Shown: in pieces, positions 1-12,797 of the stretch
How the letters are laid out: each line of letters opens with the position of its first letter
Position numbering within the stretch: position 1 is the stretch's first letter
Assembly: GCA_022695795.1 (NCBI GenBank)
Contig: MU404149.1
Location: forward strand, 1 to 64,000
Source of the DNA: Biscogniauxia marginata
Taxonomy: Eukaryota > Ascomycota > Sordariomycetes > Xylariales > Xylariaceae
DNA: 64,000 nucleotides
Reading direction: 5' to 3'
Position numbers and translations under genes: made by a program
Notes under the pieces: model-generated
The model's input: only the letters and a program-made list of their open reading frames with translations
What the model was told of the DNA's origin: nothing
Database searches by the model: none

Positions 1-2490
1 TTTTCCTTTTCCTATAACGGAAAAATTTAGCCGTGGGCAAAAATAAACAAAAAAATGAACAAAAAAAAAAGCTTCAGCGTTCGAAAAATTCACATGACAA
101 ACTCATGGTTATTGATACCCCCCCCCCCCCCCCCCCGAAGAAGACGAAGAGGAAGAGGAAGGAAACATAATTCCTTTCGAGACTGGACATATACGAACTC
201 TGGAACATGCGTTCTTGATGAATGGCATGCGGAATATAATAATAGACTGTTTACCGAATGTTGGCCTCCTTTCCTTGGAAAGCACTGACGGGACCTTTTG
301 GCCTATCCTATACGTGCTGTGCTCTCCCTGTTTCCATGTGTGATCCTGGAGATGGCGTAGCGAGGTTGGGTATTGTCCTTTCTCGGCGGGTATAATATGA
401 CGTATAACTTTGGTGGAGATTTTGTCTCGGGATCTCGCAGCCCCTCCTAGATTATCCCAGGTACCTTAGGTACATACAAAGTATTGGATAATTGCTTCTC
501 GCCCTAGGAGGACTGACTAGTACTAGGTAGGCACCTAATCGTTAGGTCAGGAGGCGAGGCGAGGCGGACTGCATATTTCGAACGTCGGATTGCCGCTTTT
601 TCTTACCTACCCGGTAGCTATGATTACGTCGTCCCCACGCAGTACCGCAATTGGCCTCTTTGGTCGGTAGACGTCGCCGCCACATGAGCATCCAGGCAGG
701 CAGGTAGGTAGGTAAGGTACTTGTAGATATATATCTCTTCACTATAACTAATACATTAGGTAGCTAGGTAGATAGGTACATAAACAAAGAAAACTGCCTA
801 GCCCTGCGCGCACATCTCTGTCTCTTTTATCCCGTCTAATGTCATAACCACCATACCAAAAACCACACCCATCTAGGTTCTACGACTCCTTGTTGGCTTG
901 AAAAGCTAACATCAACCAAGGCTTGTAGGTTCCGAGCCTCGAGTCCGCTTCCTCCCCTCTTTTATTTCTCAGCAATGGGATGAGATGTTGGACGACCCCG
1001 GCTTGGCAGAATGTCGTCTCTGAATAAATAGATTCGGGGGCGAGTAGGAACACGGAGCGGTCATGATGAAATTCGTTTCTGGGGTTAGGGGGAGGGCTAT
1101 TAATTGCCTGGAGTACTTCATGTATATCTGCTCTCTTAGGAAGGGGAAGAGGGGAGTGATAAAAGGAGAAGAAACAGAGAGCGAGAGGTAAACAAGAGGT
1201 CTCACGCCTATGTTCTCGTTCGCATTTTATACTTTACTATGCGCATTCAGAAGTACCCGATAGCTTCCACCCACAGATGTCGATGCACGTTTATGATAGG
1301 ACAAGCATCTACATACGTATAGATAAACTCATAGGCTAAACTACCCAATTATATCTATATTCTATAGAATAGCCACTTCTTCTTCTTCTTCTTCTCTTTA
1401 CTCGAACCTAACAACACTATATCAAAGTTCAATCTTAAAAAAAAAACCCTCCACTCCCCTAGTAATGTGACCTCCCCTTCCCGGTTCCAACCTGCTCTAC
1501 CAGCACGCTGTCCATGACCATACCCCCCCCCCCCCCCCCCCTAGCCCTCCACCACATGCACAAGCATATATATATCCATGAATAACTCAATCCAACTCCT
1601 CCCCATTCCCGGTTTTCATTCCCGAGCCACGAATTATTCAAAGAGCTACTTGGTAAATAGCCCCACGCCACATCGCACGTAGCCTTCATTCGTGGCAAGA
1701 TTTTGAAAGCAGCAAAGGAGAAGGGAGGGACAGAGAGACGAACGAATTATAATTTAAAAAGGGGGGAGGGGGGCGTGCCCGGGTTAAGGTTATACTCAAA
1801 AAAAAAAGGGGGGGGGCAACCCACGTAGAAACTATTACTCTGTGAAACGTACCACTTGTGCTCGGTGAAGCCGCATGTAATATCTACGATTTATTTCCCC
1901 CTAACTTGCGGCGGCCTTCCTCTCTAAGCATACTTTAACGGCCCATTTTGTCCCTACGTGCCTGGTAGGTACGTAGTCGGTCATGATTTGAGATGTGAGC
2001 CATTAACTGACAAACTATTCGAAGAAGACATCGAACGCATAACTACTTGGTACAGAGGCAACGTCCCTTAGGAGCTCCTTAGAGGTCCTGGTCCAGGGAC
2101 AAAGGGAAGATAGACTTACATTACCACACCAGAGATTACGGGGTTGATATACCTAACTCATGGGAATCAGGACCACCTAAACCTATCATCACATGCAGTG
2201 AGCAGCAATGACAAAACGGTAGCAATAGCAAAATCTTGGGAACTGAATCTTCATTTGTTCAGGATGCTGTCCTGTTTTGGTATGTAAGTAATCTCCTTTA
2301 CGCCCCTTTATCCGAAATGCAAAGCGTCCAGTCCAACCCAGACAATCAGCGTCTGTCTGTATCCTCTCTTCCCGGTCCATCTTTCGTGTGGATCTGAGAG
2401 GTGGTTGGTCGTCGATGATGTCCCAAATCATGACCTTGTGTGGTTTTTTTTTTTTCCGTCTTCCTATAACGCGCCCGAGAAATGCCCCGT
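1..2490. other. Intergenic, no gene seen
   Basis: I find no ORF with recognisable protein character. The stretch contains homopolymer and simple-repeat DNA: a run of about 19 C at 118-136, a CTT/TTC microsatellite near 1377-1395, and a poly-C run near 1525-1541. It also has many TAGGTA-type strings, for example at 757-779. It may hold UTR and promoter DNA of a gene to the left of the window. Confidence 0.6.
118..136. repeat. Poly-C homopolymer tract
   Basis: This is an uninterrupted run of about 19 cytosines, directly followed by a GAAGA-rich purine tract. Other long C runs occur near 1525-1541, 33470-33482 and 56579-56591. Such tracts are common slippage sites and their exact length in an assembly is unreliable. 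Confidence 0.9.
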
Positions 2491-3625
2491 TTACATCACA
2501 ACACCGGAGTTGCTGGCAATACGCTGCATTGTGGGGTTAGGATCGCATTCTCAAAGCTGGTATAAATGAGATTTTTGGAGAGGGAGGGGTAAACTCACGG
2601 GCCATAGTTCGGCGGCCTCCTTGCCAACAGGCCCAGTGATGGCAGAGCCCTTCATCTCACCCTTAGGGTTAACGATCTGGGAAGTACGTCAGCGCTTTAG
2701 TCGTACAGCATACAAAGGAGAGCAATGGCATCTCCGCTAAACCATAGCAAAATGGCCTTCCGAAGTTTAAGTGCCCGCAGGAAGTATTTTTTTTGTTCCG
2801 TCGCTCATTACATCAATACGGCCTAGCTTGGTCCCGTAGAACGGTGGAGGGGAAGAGTAGTTCTCTCTACTTACCACGCCAGCGTTATCCTCGAAGTACA
2901 GGAAGACACCGTCGTTCCGCTTCCAGGGCTTGGACTGCCGGACGATGACGGCGGGGTGGACCTTCTTCCGCAGCTCGGGCTTGCCCTTCTTGACGGTGGC
3001 CATGACCATGTCGCCGACGCCGCCGGCAGGCAGTCTGTTCAGACGGGCACCGATGCCCTTGACGGAGATGATGTAGAGGTTACGGGCGCCCGAGTTGTCC
3101 GCGCAGTTCATGATGGCACCGCTATCATCCCGCCCATGCGTCAGTAACTCGTCTTGAAACTCGGCAGCCCGGCGCTAGGGACATCGTTCGCTTCGGGGAC
3201 GGGAGTATGCGAGGCTTACACGGGCAGAGCGAGGGTCATCTTGAGCTTGCCACCGGGGGCACCACGCCTATAACGCAAGATGTCAGTAGAAAATAAAATA
3301 AAACTTGATCCGGGTCGTTTTCGTATGCCGCTGCAAGTTAAGGCCACCCGTCTAACTGCCTCATAACTGCCCGCGTAGCAGATCCCAAGTCATAAGAGGT
3401 TTGATCTCTCGAAGTCGGTGGAAAACCACACTCGCAATCATCCAGAACCCTGTCCTATGCTCTGCATCCCACCCTCTATTTTCTTGCGGCCCCCCCAACC
3501 AATTTTCCCCGGATCACCCCACCATCGTCGTTTCGCCTTTTCTCTTTCCTCCTCTCCTCGCCCGGCGTGGTTCGCCTCGAAATCGAAATTAATAGAAAAT
3601 AGGTAACTTACGAAATCTTAGCCAT
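2491..3625 (-). CDS. rpl23: 60S ribosomal protein uL14 (RPL23)
   Basis: This is a universal large-subunit ribosomal protein that binds 25S rRNA near the inter-subunit bridge region. Splicing five exons (3612-3625, 3220-3267, 2875-3121, 2599-2676, 2491-2523) gives a 139-aa protein, the usual length for the family. Diagnostic strings are [56 protein letters not shown] and the C-terminal ASNSGVVM. The first exon has only 14 coding bases (MAKI plus part of Ser) and is followed by a 344-bp intron, so an ORF scan sees only the third exon. Introns are 344, 98, 198 and 75 bp. All have GT..AG ends and phases that join in frame. The gene is intact; only the mRNA ends are unknown. Confidence 0.96.
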
Positions 3626-4739
3626 TGCTGCTGAAGTTTAGGGGTCAGTGTTGTGATCGTGTGGTGTCGGTAGGTACCTAGTTGTTGGTGATCGGAGGTT
3701 GTCTTGTCGATATCGCAAAGATTAAAAAATAAAAAATAAAAAAATAAAAAAAATAAAAAAATAAAAAAAGAGAAACCAATGGGTCCCGAATTTGCTAACC
3801 TAGTACCTGGCGCTGTGGGTGTGGGTGTGCGGCTTTCACACGCGCAAACGAAGAAACCCCAGATGCCCCACATACCTTAGTTAAGGTAACGATTGCCCGA
3901 GTAGGAAAGAGGGCCCTATCACGTGCTTTCTGGTAAGATAATAGCGGGAAATCATACCCGCCTCTACCAGGTAACCTACTTGCCTACATCCGTACCATAT
4001 ACCTACCTATTGTTTGGACTACATATGGGTGAAGCCCTTCCGAGGCTCAAAACATTAAAGAAAATTCAACGTAAATATAAATTACCAGTAACTATTTTTT
4101 GCTTCAAAATTTTATACAAGTTCTAGTCCCCTCCATCTTTTGGTTTACATTGTAGATGCAAAACCGGATTATAGTAGCTGTACCATAGTTTTCCCCTTAT
4201 AACGGTCAAACTACGGGGTTTAGTTGTCAACGTCTAGATGGTCTGCAAATTTCGACACCCGTCAACGAGCATTGACATACATAAGGAATGCATAATGATA
4301 TTAGAACCCGATTTCCTCGCTGTCGTGAGATCCCATCATGTGCGAACATGAATCCCGACACGGTGGCTTATGTTTCGATTTCACTTGACAACGCCCCTGA
4401 CGCAGAAATTTTGGCGCCCCGGAACAAAATAGCGGGAGAAATAAGATCAGTTTTGTTCGTCTATATGCTGCTACAGAGTAACCATACGCCTCCCATCATG
4501 TGAGGTACAACTGCGTAGTTACAGAAACGTAGTTCTCTCCTCGAAGTCGGAAGCAGAAAAGTCGACGACTATTATAGCCGTCAATGTTCCCTCCATATCG
4601 AAGTGCCACATCCTGAACGCCGTTCGCTTGGCTAGAATACACAAATGCCGGAAAACCACACCCTTTACCTCACGAACTCGGGAAGTATGGTCAGATTAGG
4701 TAGGAAAACGCCTGGGTATCAATGTCAACAGCCCATCAT
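3626..4739. other. Intergenic: RPL23 upstream region and HDAC 3' flank
   Basis: No gene is visible. A very A-rich stretch with AAAAAATA repeats lies at 3722-3770, about 100 bp upstream of the RPL23 start codon. The rest is ordinary unique sequence that must carry the RPL23 promoter and the histone deacetylase terminator. Confidence 0.5.
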
Positions 4740-6930
4740 CTAGGTGCTGTCAGTATCTTTAGCAGGCTCCACAGTCTCCGAAACAGTAGCTGGCTCCGTC
4801 GGCTCCTCCTTCTTGACACTAGTCTTGTCTTCCTCAACTGGCTCGGTGATAGCTTCATCCATGTTAACATCACCATCTTGGTCCGTCTTCGGCTGCTGGG
4901 GGGCGTCCTTGGCCTCTGGTTCCGTGCTCTTTGCTTTCGAAGCTTCTGTCTCGGATGCCTTTTCGTTGTCATTGGCATCCTGCATCACCTCGTCGTTCTC
5001 TTTCGTAGGTTCCACCTTGTCTGTCGCACTACCACTGTCGGCAGCTGCTGTCTTGTCGCTGTCATCGCCGTCTTTATCAGACTTGGCGCTTCCCTGTACT
5101 TCCTTGGGAGAGTCTTCTTGTTCCACAGTACCTAGAATCTCTGCCTCTGGTTCTGGCTCTTTCTCATCTGCTTTGGTGGGTTCGTCTATCTCGGCTTCAA
5201 CCTTCTGATCTTTATCATCCGCATCTTCCATGACCACCTCATCTGATTCCTTAGATTTGATGACATTTTCGATGCTATCATTAGCCGGGGTCACGGCACC
5301 ACTGTCACCCTCGACATCGGAGTTGCGGTAGTCCATGAAGGCCACCCTGACACTGCCGTTGCGATGAGCAACACCATTTGCTCGATCCAGATCCTCGTTG
5401 TCGCTTTCTTCGTATTCATTATCTCGTTCAATCCGCTGGTCCCATTGACGTTGCGTCATTCGAACATCCTTGTTTTCATCCTCGTCTAAATCGTCCAGCT
5501 CAGCATCGTCCTCATCGGACATCGCACCTAATGAGTGTCGAGGGACATCTTGCATCTGGACTGAGGGGACGTGAGCAGTCCGTCGTAGGTTGTCGACCAA
5601 TTGATTCTTGATCTTCTCCAAGTACTCTGGACTGTTGGCATTCTCCATGTTAGAAGAGCGAACATTGAGCTCGTAATCTGGACCGTAGTACTAAAAGCCG
5701 TTAGCACCCGAACACTTGTAATCGGTTGGATTGGAATGAACCTACTTCATAGTATTCATTAAATGGCAATGTCCGGTCCATCTTAGCATCCACGAGAAGC
5801 CCAGTCTCAAACGCCCATGTACGGGCGACATTGCGCATGGTGTAGCCACCACCGCCAAGCACTAGAGTAGGAAGGTTGAAGCTCCTGACAAACTTCACAC
5901 AGTTGGCATGGCCTTCCATACTTAGATTGAAACATCCTAGGCGATCTCCTGACAGGCTGTCTCCGCCACATTGTAGCACGACGGCATCGGGACTGAAGAA
6001 TTCCATGACACTCGAGATTACGGGCTCGAAGATTGACTTGTACGATGAATCGTCGATTCCATCGCGCAGGGGGAAATTGACGGCATAGTACTTGCCCTGA
6101 CCAATCCCGATGTCCCGAAGCTCGCCGGTTCCAGGGAAATACTCGCCGTACTTGTGAAATGACACAGTCATAACTCGATCTGTCGTGTAGAATGCTTCTT
6201 CGACACCATCACCGTGGTGGACATCAATATCGATATATAGGACACGTTTGTTGAATCGCAGAAGCTCGAGAATGCCGAGAACGATGTCTACGCACGACAT
6301 GATTGGTTAGCCGCCCGAAAGATCAATCGCAGCATGGCGTGGATGAGAGCAACCAACCATTCACATAGCAAAAGCCGCTAGCCTCGCTTTTCTTCGCATG
6401 ATGTAGACCACCAGCCCAATTGACGGCTATATCACACTTTTGCCTGTTTAATCTGGCAGCGCCCTCCATACTGCCTCCAGCGCTGATGCCACAGAACTCG
6501 AACAGGCCGTCGAACACGGGGCAGTCGTCTCCGACATTGAATTTGGTCTGCTCGCGCTGGAAGTTGTCCATGTTCTCGGGACTAACTTTTTGCAGGAAGT
6601 CGATATACTCGTCGGTATGGAATTGGGTCATTTCTAGGCGCGTAGCAGGTTTGGCGCGCTACATGTCGTCGGATCGTTAGATACGCCTACCTGGCCGATG
6701 TGCCGAGCCGCCCGGGGGTTACTCACATAGATTTCCATCTTCTTGTACACGCCATAATTCATAATCAGGCTGTGGGCTAATCGAATGCGATGCGGCTTCA
6801 TGGGATGCCCAGCGACGTAGGCAAAATTGCCGATATCCGAATCATAGAAATATGCAACCTTCTTGGGAGACGAAGATCCCAAGGCGACACCATTGCCATT
6901 GGCAATATCAACCGGGGCGGCGTGAGCCAT
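4740..6930 (-). CDS. rpdA: Class I histone deacetylase, Rpd3/RpdA type
   Basis: This enzyme removes acetyl groups from histone lysines as the catalytic subunit of Rpd3-type co-repressor complexes in the nucleus. Four exons (6727-6930, 6358-6658, 5746-6287, 4740-5690) join in frame to 665 aa. The arginase/deacetylase fold is complete. It has [15 protein letters not shown] near the N-terminus, the catalytic His pair in GGLHHAKK (about residues 154-155), the zinc-binding DIDVHHGDG (about 188-196), [18 protein letters not shown] and the Tyr motif [14 protein letters not shown]. About 315 residues follow the catalytic domain. This tail is very rich in Asp, Glu, Lys and Ser and contains [14 protein letters not shown] long acidic tail is typical of filamentous-fungal RpdA and much longer than in yeast Rpd3. 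The start is the first ATG before the [13 protein letters not shown] block. Confidence 0.96.
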
Positions 6931-8438
6931 CGTCGAGAATACGCGTGGTTCGGGTTGACGGATCGTGGAGGAGGGAAGAAGAAGAATTTAGAAACGAAAA
7001 GCAAGCAATCACGGTAGATGCATGCAATTGCGGCAGCGGCAACTGCGAACTTATCCATCAGTAGCCTCGCAGCTACCTTTATCGATAAAGGTCCCACAGA
7101 CGCACAGATGCACAGGTGCACACGTACTACCTACACAACGCTTATCGAGATAAGCAGGTACTACCTCGTCACGCAGACTAACGAGTATTATACCTCTTAG
7201 GAGGTATTTTTCGCCTGTATTTAAACTAACATTTATTACCTTAGGTCGGGTATTGTCTAGTAGCTGCTACCTAAGGCGAGGTCCCGTCTGGGCAAGTTCA
7301 TAACTGTCTACCACCAACAACAATATCTCTTAGGTAGTTTTATTGTCCCATGGAAATTGTCATAGAGACATACATAGGTGGTGTCTCAGAAAGCTCACCT
7401 GATATACTTGGGATTTGCCTAAGATCTCTTTTGCGCAAGTTAAATTCAGTTGTTAGACAGCTCGTGTGGACACTTTTTTTTAGCAGCTGAACATACATAG
7501 GTATGTACCTAAGTCTACAACTGAGATAGAGTAGGTACATATGATACCTTTCCAATAATGGAAGGGTTAGCCAAGTTTCTATCTAACCGATTCTACACTA
7601 ACGGCCGTTCAGATGATGTCAACGACTACCTGATAAAACAGTTGAATGTCACCTAGAACATACCTATGGAAGGGAACCTATTTACTTCTCCGGCTGACTA
7701 CCTAAATCACTTTCGTGACAAGCATTTATTGGCTCATAACTGTGTGCATATTCTAGAGGCTGTATATGCGTGGTAAATCTATAGCTGACCTTCCTCACGT
7801 CTAGTTGCCTACCTAGGTACCTACCTCCCTTACCTTGCTGCTGGCTCTGTTTCGTAATTTATGAGACATAGCACGGAAATAGTGGAGATAGTAATATCTT
7901 AGCCAAGATGCCCAGCTGTCTGACGCGATAGTTCCGCTGATGCACGCTGAACATCATTGGAAATTTATTAGGTAGGTTACTCTATGGCCACCAATCTCCA
8001 CTACCGGCATTAACAAAACAGGCTCGAATGTCCCCAAAAGGAAGGGGCTACGAGGAGATATATCGGCAATATCTCTTCTTATTCCCGAGGGATTAAGTTG
8101 ACCCGACATGCTGCAGGTATTGCATTAATCCATACTGTAACATTTGTCACATATATTGATGCAAACAACTCCATTTAACCCCATTTGTCAGCGTTTATGA
8201 TCGAATTCAAGGGCGAGTTGACTTCCCGCATATTTTGCTACGCCGAATACGAAACTAGCATCATACACAGGTACTTCCCCCTGAGCGGAGGTGGTATATA
8301 TAAAGAGTTACAAGTCATCGCCCTCTGGAGAGTAAACACTTGTAACTACACTTTTCGTTATCGACTCGGCACCCTGATTCCCAACTTAAATCAGCCTACA
8401 AGTTAGTTACCCACCTCGGCCGTTCGAGTGCAAACAAG
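6931..8438. other. Intergenic between HDAC and GST
   Basis: This is the divergent promoter space of the deacetylase and the glutathione S-transferase. I see no coding potential. TAGGTA/TACCTA strings are frequent, with a good cluster at 7804-7830. Confidence 0.5.
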
Positions 8439-9371
8439 ATGGCTAGCGGACAGATCATCTTCTATGACTTGGCCAGCAAGCCACCCAACAAGTCGTGGTC
8501 TCTGAACCCGTGGAAAAGTATGTGCTTCTGTTGCAGTCTGAGTGATACCTGTGGTCTAATCTGAGCTAGCTCGGTTTCTGTTGAATTACAAAGGGTTGGA
8601 TTACAAGACAGAATGGGTAGGTGTTCTATTACCACCCAGGACTTCAGACCCAAATGAGTACCTACTGAACCATATATAGTTGCAATATCCAGAGATCAAA
8701 CCAAGATTCAAGGACCAGTAAGGAGACTAACCCTATTACCCTCAACATATGAGTTGCATCTATATCTAGTGGACTTGCGGTGGAGCTCCGATCGCTAATA
8801 CCCGGCGAACTTTAGTCTTCCCGCCGCGGACCTGTACACTATTCCCACTGTCACTCTCCCGGACGGAACTTGGGTGACAGACTCGCAGAAGATCGCTGAT
8901 ACTCTAGAAAAGCAGCATCCAGAGCCAAGCTTACATCTGGACTCACCGCTGCTCCCCAAGGTCCAGGACCTCGTGACAAAGGCCCTAATCGCCATTGTCC
9001 CGATCCTTGTACCCCGTGTCCCCAAATACGTGCTGGACGAAGCCAGCAAGCTGTACTGGTACGAGAATCGCGAGAAGACCTACGGGCCCCTCGACCAGCT
9101 AGAGGCGGAGAAGGGCGGAGAATTAGCCCTGAATGCGGCCGCGCCGCATCTCCGCGAGCTCACGGCGCTCTTGAAGGAAAACACTGACGGCCCGTTCTTC
9201 CTGGGCAACACGGTCAGCTACGCCGATTTTGTGTATGCGGGTTTCCTGATCTGCTTGAACAAGCTTGGGGACGACACGAAGGAGGGGTTGCTGAATGCTA
9301 CCGGAGACGCTGGTGTCACTCTGAAGCTATTGGAGGCTGTTGAGCCCTGGGCTAAGAGAGATGACCATTAG
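8439..9371 (+). CDS. Glutathione S-transferase-like protein
   Basis: This is probably a cytosolic glutathione S-transferase used in detoxification or redox work; the substrate is unknown. Exons 8439-8517, 8570-8616, 8680-8717 and 8816-9371 give 239 aa. The thioredoxin-fold half begins with IIFYDLASKPPNKSWSLNPWKTRF and continues with LNYKGLDYKTEW and LQYPEIKPRF. The YTIPTVTLPDGTWVTDSQKIADTLE segment is the usual cis-Pro and glutathione-binding region. The helical C-terminal half contains the GPFFLGNTVSYADFVYAG block expected in GST_C domains. The third intron (8718-8815) is inferred from its in-frame join and from a good branch site (GCTAATAC) before the TTTAG acceptor. A nearer acceptor at about 8769 would bring in a stop codon. 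Confidence 0.85.
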
Positions 9372-11020
9372 ACCAAGTCGTGGCGGGACATGCCCACATC
9401 GGTTATTCTTTGTGCGCATCATATGCAGGCTGCTGAAGGCAGATATATATTTTCGGGGACTCAGAAACGCTGGCTACATCTTTTTTATGTAGCTCAAGAA
9501 GACTCAGTTACAACTTCCAGGTCAGAAAACTTTTGAATCAAATGAAATGCTACGTAGAGTGAGTAGATTGAATATTACAAGTAGACTCGTAGTATATGAC
9601 GCATGCCTTTTCGATTATAAAGTTGGCAATGTATGCATTAACATCATTGAATATTATTTACTAAACTTGATGAAAACCCTCGTACTTGCTGGGCTCAACA
9701 GTAACAGAAATCTATAGGTAGGAATTTAACAAGGAAAAATGTGTAACGGTAAGAGAAACTGATCAAGACAGGCGTGTGGATATGTGCATTCTGAAGTTAT
9801 ATATAATCGAAGGATGCGTTTCCTATAATAGAAGTCGTTGAAAACTGTATAATTTTCTGCCAAAACAAATCCAATGATTATTCAGACGACTAACCTACTT
9901 AGCTATTAGTTCTTAGGCGTTTCCCTAATTTTCATTCCCTACAGAACGAATAATCTTGCCACAGCACATAATTTTGACTCTGGACAACTCATGTGCTACG
10001 GGGGGCATCGAAATAGAAAAGTGTATATCCATTCTTACACCCTTGTTACCTAGATATCGCAATGTGTTCCAATGCACTCATTGACCTAGTAGTTATGATT
10101 ACATAGAGAGGTGTTCAGGGCCGTGCCTCAGCTACATTACAAGGACTTAACCAGGTAGACCTTTGCACCTTGTCAGCGGTCCACCAATGCCCTTCACATG
10201 CTGAAGTCATCATGGCCTTTCCTAATTCCTAAACTCTTCTGATATCTCGCTGGTACACCCTCAGGTCTAGTTTGGATTTAAATTCAGGAGAAAGGTAGAA
10301 ATATGCTACATGTAAGTGCCACGAACATAGGTGTCGAAAGATGAGACGCCGACTTGTGCTGAAATCTATAGCACGTATACATTCATGATTTAGATACGAT
10401 CAAGTAACCTAGGTAATGTTCTTTCCTCACAAGTAATGTCTAGATATTTTGTACTTAGTGCCTGGAATTCAATGGCACTTGATTTAGAACACATGACCGC
10501 TAGCCATCCTTCAGTAAGACGTCTGGACGCTACGTACCACCTCAAAGGATTCGCTTATGATTATTCTGTGACTAGACTGTACTGTAAACCTAAATGGGTG
10601 TAATTCTATTGGTTAATGCAGTTAAGATTCAGCCAATCAACAACAATGAAAGCAGCCGAGCGAGCAATGTAGACCGCGGCAAATTTAATGTGAAGAGTAC
10701 ATGAAGAATTAGTGGATGGAATTCCTGTGGATTATCTTATCATCACGTGGATCCAAGGCCCGGGCTTCCTATCAATCCCCCGAGCTCAGCTTGGCCTTGC
10801 AGGCAGATCTGGGCCTCGTCAACACCACCACCAAACAAACACCTTACGTTAGTTAGAGCTACACCCAAAGCTCGCCTCTTTCCACCAACTTCTACATCGC
10901 AACTTGTCTTCACTTCCTCAGCTCTTCGTCCCCTCACACTCCGCATCCCCCTTACTCACCTTTCTGCCTACCTATCCTGCCTCAATTATCACCAACCACA
11001 TCAGCGCACATCTCGCAAAC
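9372..11020. other. Intergenic, nothing recognised
   Basis: This is 1.65 kb of moderately AT-rich DNA with no convincing ORF, repeat or RNA gene. The right end must contain the RPN11 promoter. Confidence 0.5.
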
Positions 11021-12193
11021 ATGGACCGGTTGAACCGAATGCTTGCCGGTGCCAGCGGCATGGGTGGTCTTGGTGCCGCTCCAGGAACGGTATGTAGCTT
11101 TGCGATGCACCCATCATCTTCGTCGCATCCCGGAACATATCTGCTTATTCTTATTCGCTCTATATGGGCATCTGCTGACATTGCATCCCCGGGCAGGACA
11201 ACCAAAACCTGATCGATAACTCCGAGACCGTCTACATCTCTTCCCTAGCCCTCCTGAAGATGCTGCGACACGGGCGAGCTGGTGTTCCTATGGAAGTCAT
11301 GGGCCTGATGCTGGGCGAGTTTGTCGACGATTTCACAGTGCGTGTGGTGGATGTCTTTGCCATGCCCCAGAGCGGTACCGGTGTCAGTGTCGAGGCCGTT
11401 GATCCGGTGTTCCAGCAGAAGATGATGGACATGTTGACACAAACGGGAAGGTAAGGTCAAATAGCGGTACTTGGATATACTCATATGCTGATGACCAGTC
11501 CATAGACCGGAATCCGTTGTTGGCTGGTACCACTCCCACCCTGGTTTTGGCTGCTGGCTCTCCTCCGTCGATATCAACACCCAACAATCTTTCGAACAAC
11601 TAACGCCCCGGGCTGTCGCCGTCGTTGTCGATCCCATACAGTCTGTCAAGGGAAAGGTCGTCATTGATGCCTTCCGCCTAATTAATCCTCAGTCTTTGAT
11701 GCTAGGCCAGGAGCCCAGACAGAGTACATCCAATTTGGGTCACCTCAACAAGCCGTCGATACAAGCGCTGATCCACGGCCTCAACCGGCACTACTACTCG
11801 ATTGGAATCAACTACCGGAAGACCGCTCTGGAGGAGAACATGCTGATGAACCTGCACAAGCATGTCTGGACCGAGGCGCTACAGATGGAAGACTTTAGGC
11901 ACGAAGGCGAGCAGAACAAGGAACGGTTCCAGAGATTAGTTACGCTAGCCGAAGGATACGAGAAGAGAGTCAAGGAGGAAACTGAGTTGACTAAGGACCA
12001 ACTCAAGACCCGCTATGTCGGCAAGCTCGATCCCAAGAAACATCTGGAAGACGTTGGCCAGCAGCTCATCGAGGACAACATCGTCTCCGTATCAAGGCAG
12101 ATGATCGACAAGGAGGCTACAATGCCGAAGAGGGACGCGGTATCAAATGGGAAAGCAAACGGCGACCATATGGATGTCGAGGACGAGCTATAA
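11021..12193 (+). CDS. rpn11: 26S proteasome regulatory subunit Rpn11 (JAMM deubiquitinase)
   Basis: Rpn11 is the zinc metallo-isopeptidase of the proteasome lid that removes ubiquitin chains from substrates as they are degraded. Exons 11021-11089, 11197-11450 and 11506-12193 give 336 aa. The MPN+ domain carries the JAMM zinc site: Glu56 in [13 protein letters not shown], and His117, His119 and Asp130 in [14 protein letters not shown]. The C-terminal helical region contains [28 protein letters not shown] and a KHLEDV segment, as in other fungal Rpn11 proteins. The N-terminal 23 residues, rich in Gly and Ala, are encoded by the first exon; this is usual for the family. The gene is intact and highly conserved. 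Confidence 0.97.
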
Positions 12194-12797
12194 ATATACG
12201 TTCGGGTAGGGTAATTGCATACGAGGACGGCGGTAGTCCTCGGCCGTGTATCATAGGCGTTGGAAGGACAAGCGGAATCTGATCCTAGAGGCAATGGATG
12301 GTTTGCTTTGCACTCGGATTGCGAGTATATTCGCGTGTTCAATCCCATCTACCAAAAGCCAACGGATCTGCTTATCACAGATCGATCTTCCATTTACGCT
12401 TCAGATGCCCTAAGGCAACTCTATGACGCTACGGTACAGGTTCCTGTGATACAATGAATCTCGCCTGGTCCGTGGCTGATATTATACACCTTCATTGATG
12501 AGCTCCTTAGCCTTGACCTTTCTTTGTTACCTGCCACAACAAGTTTTTGTCGTTTTGAGAGCGAGATGTTACGCTACGGCAAGGATTGTCTTTCCATGAA
12601 AGCGTTCTTTAACAACTCGATAGACAAAACCATTGTTGCTCAGCATGAGGCCATGCATATATTAAGTCTCGAGCCCCGGATTTACCTTCTAACATTTCAG
12701 ATAATCTTCTAAAGCAAGCATCTGATCTTACCAGAGGAAAAGGGGGCACTACTTTAAGAGTAAGTTCCCTTCCAACATTGTTATCTTACAAACGCAA
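12194..12797. other. Intergenic between rpn11 and the 470-aa gene
   Basis: The interval holds the RPN11 3' UTR and the promoter of the next gene. Short ORFs here show no protein-like composition. Confidence 0.5.

Noticed and set aside
55..288. ORF with a poly-Pro and poly-Arg stretch
   Set aside because: It is produced by a C homopolymer and a purine tract; nothing else supports coding.
4722..5208. Plus-strand ORFs of 137 and 154 aa opposite the histone deacetylase tail
   Set aside because: They are the mirror image of the Asp/Glu-rich tail (Ser/Leu/Val-rich) and lack independent features.
8769..8815. An extra GST exon starting at about 8770
   Set aside because: It runs into an in-frame TAG before the conserved domain. 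Treating it as intron gives an open frame and a good branch site.
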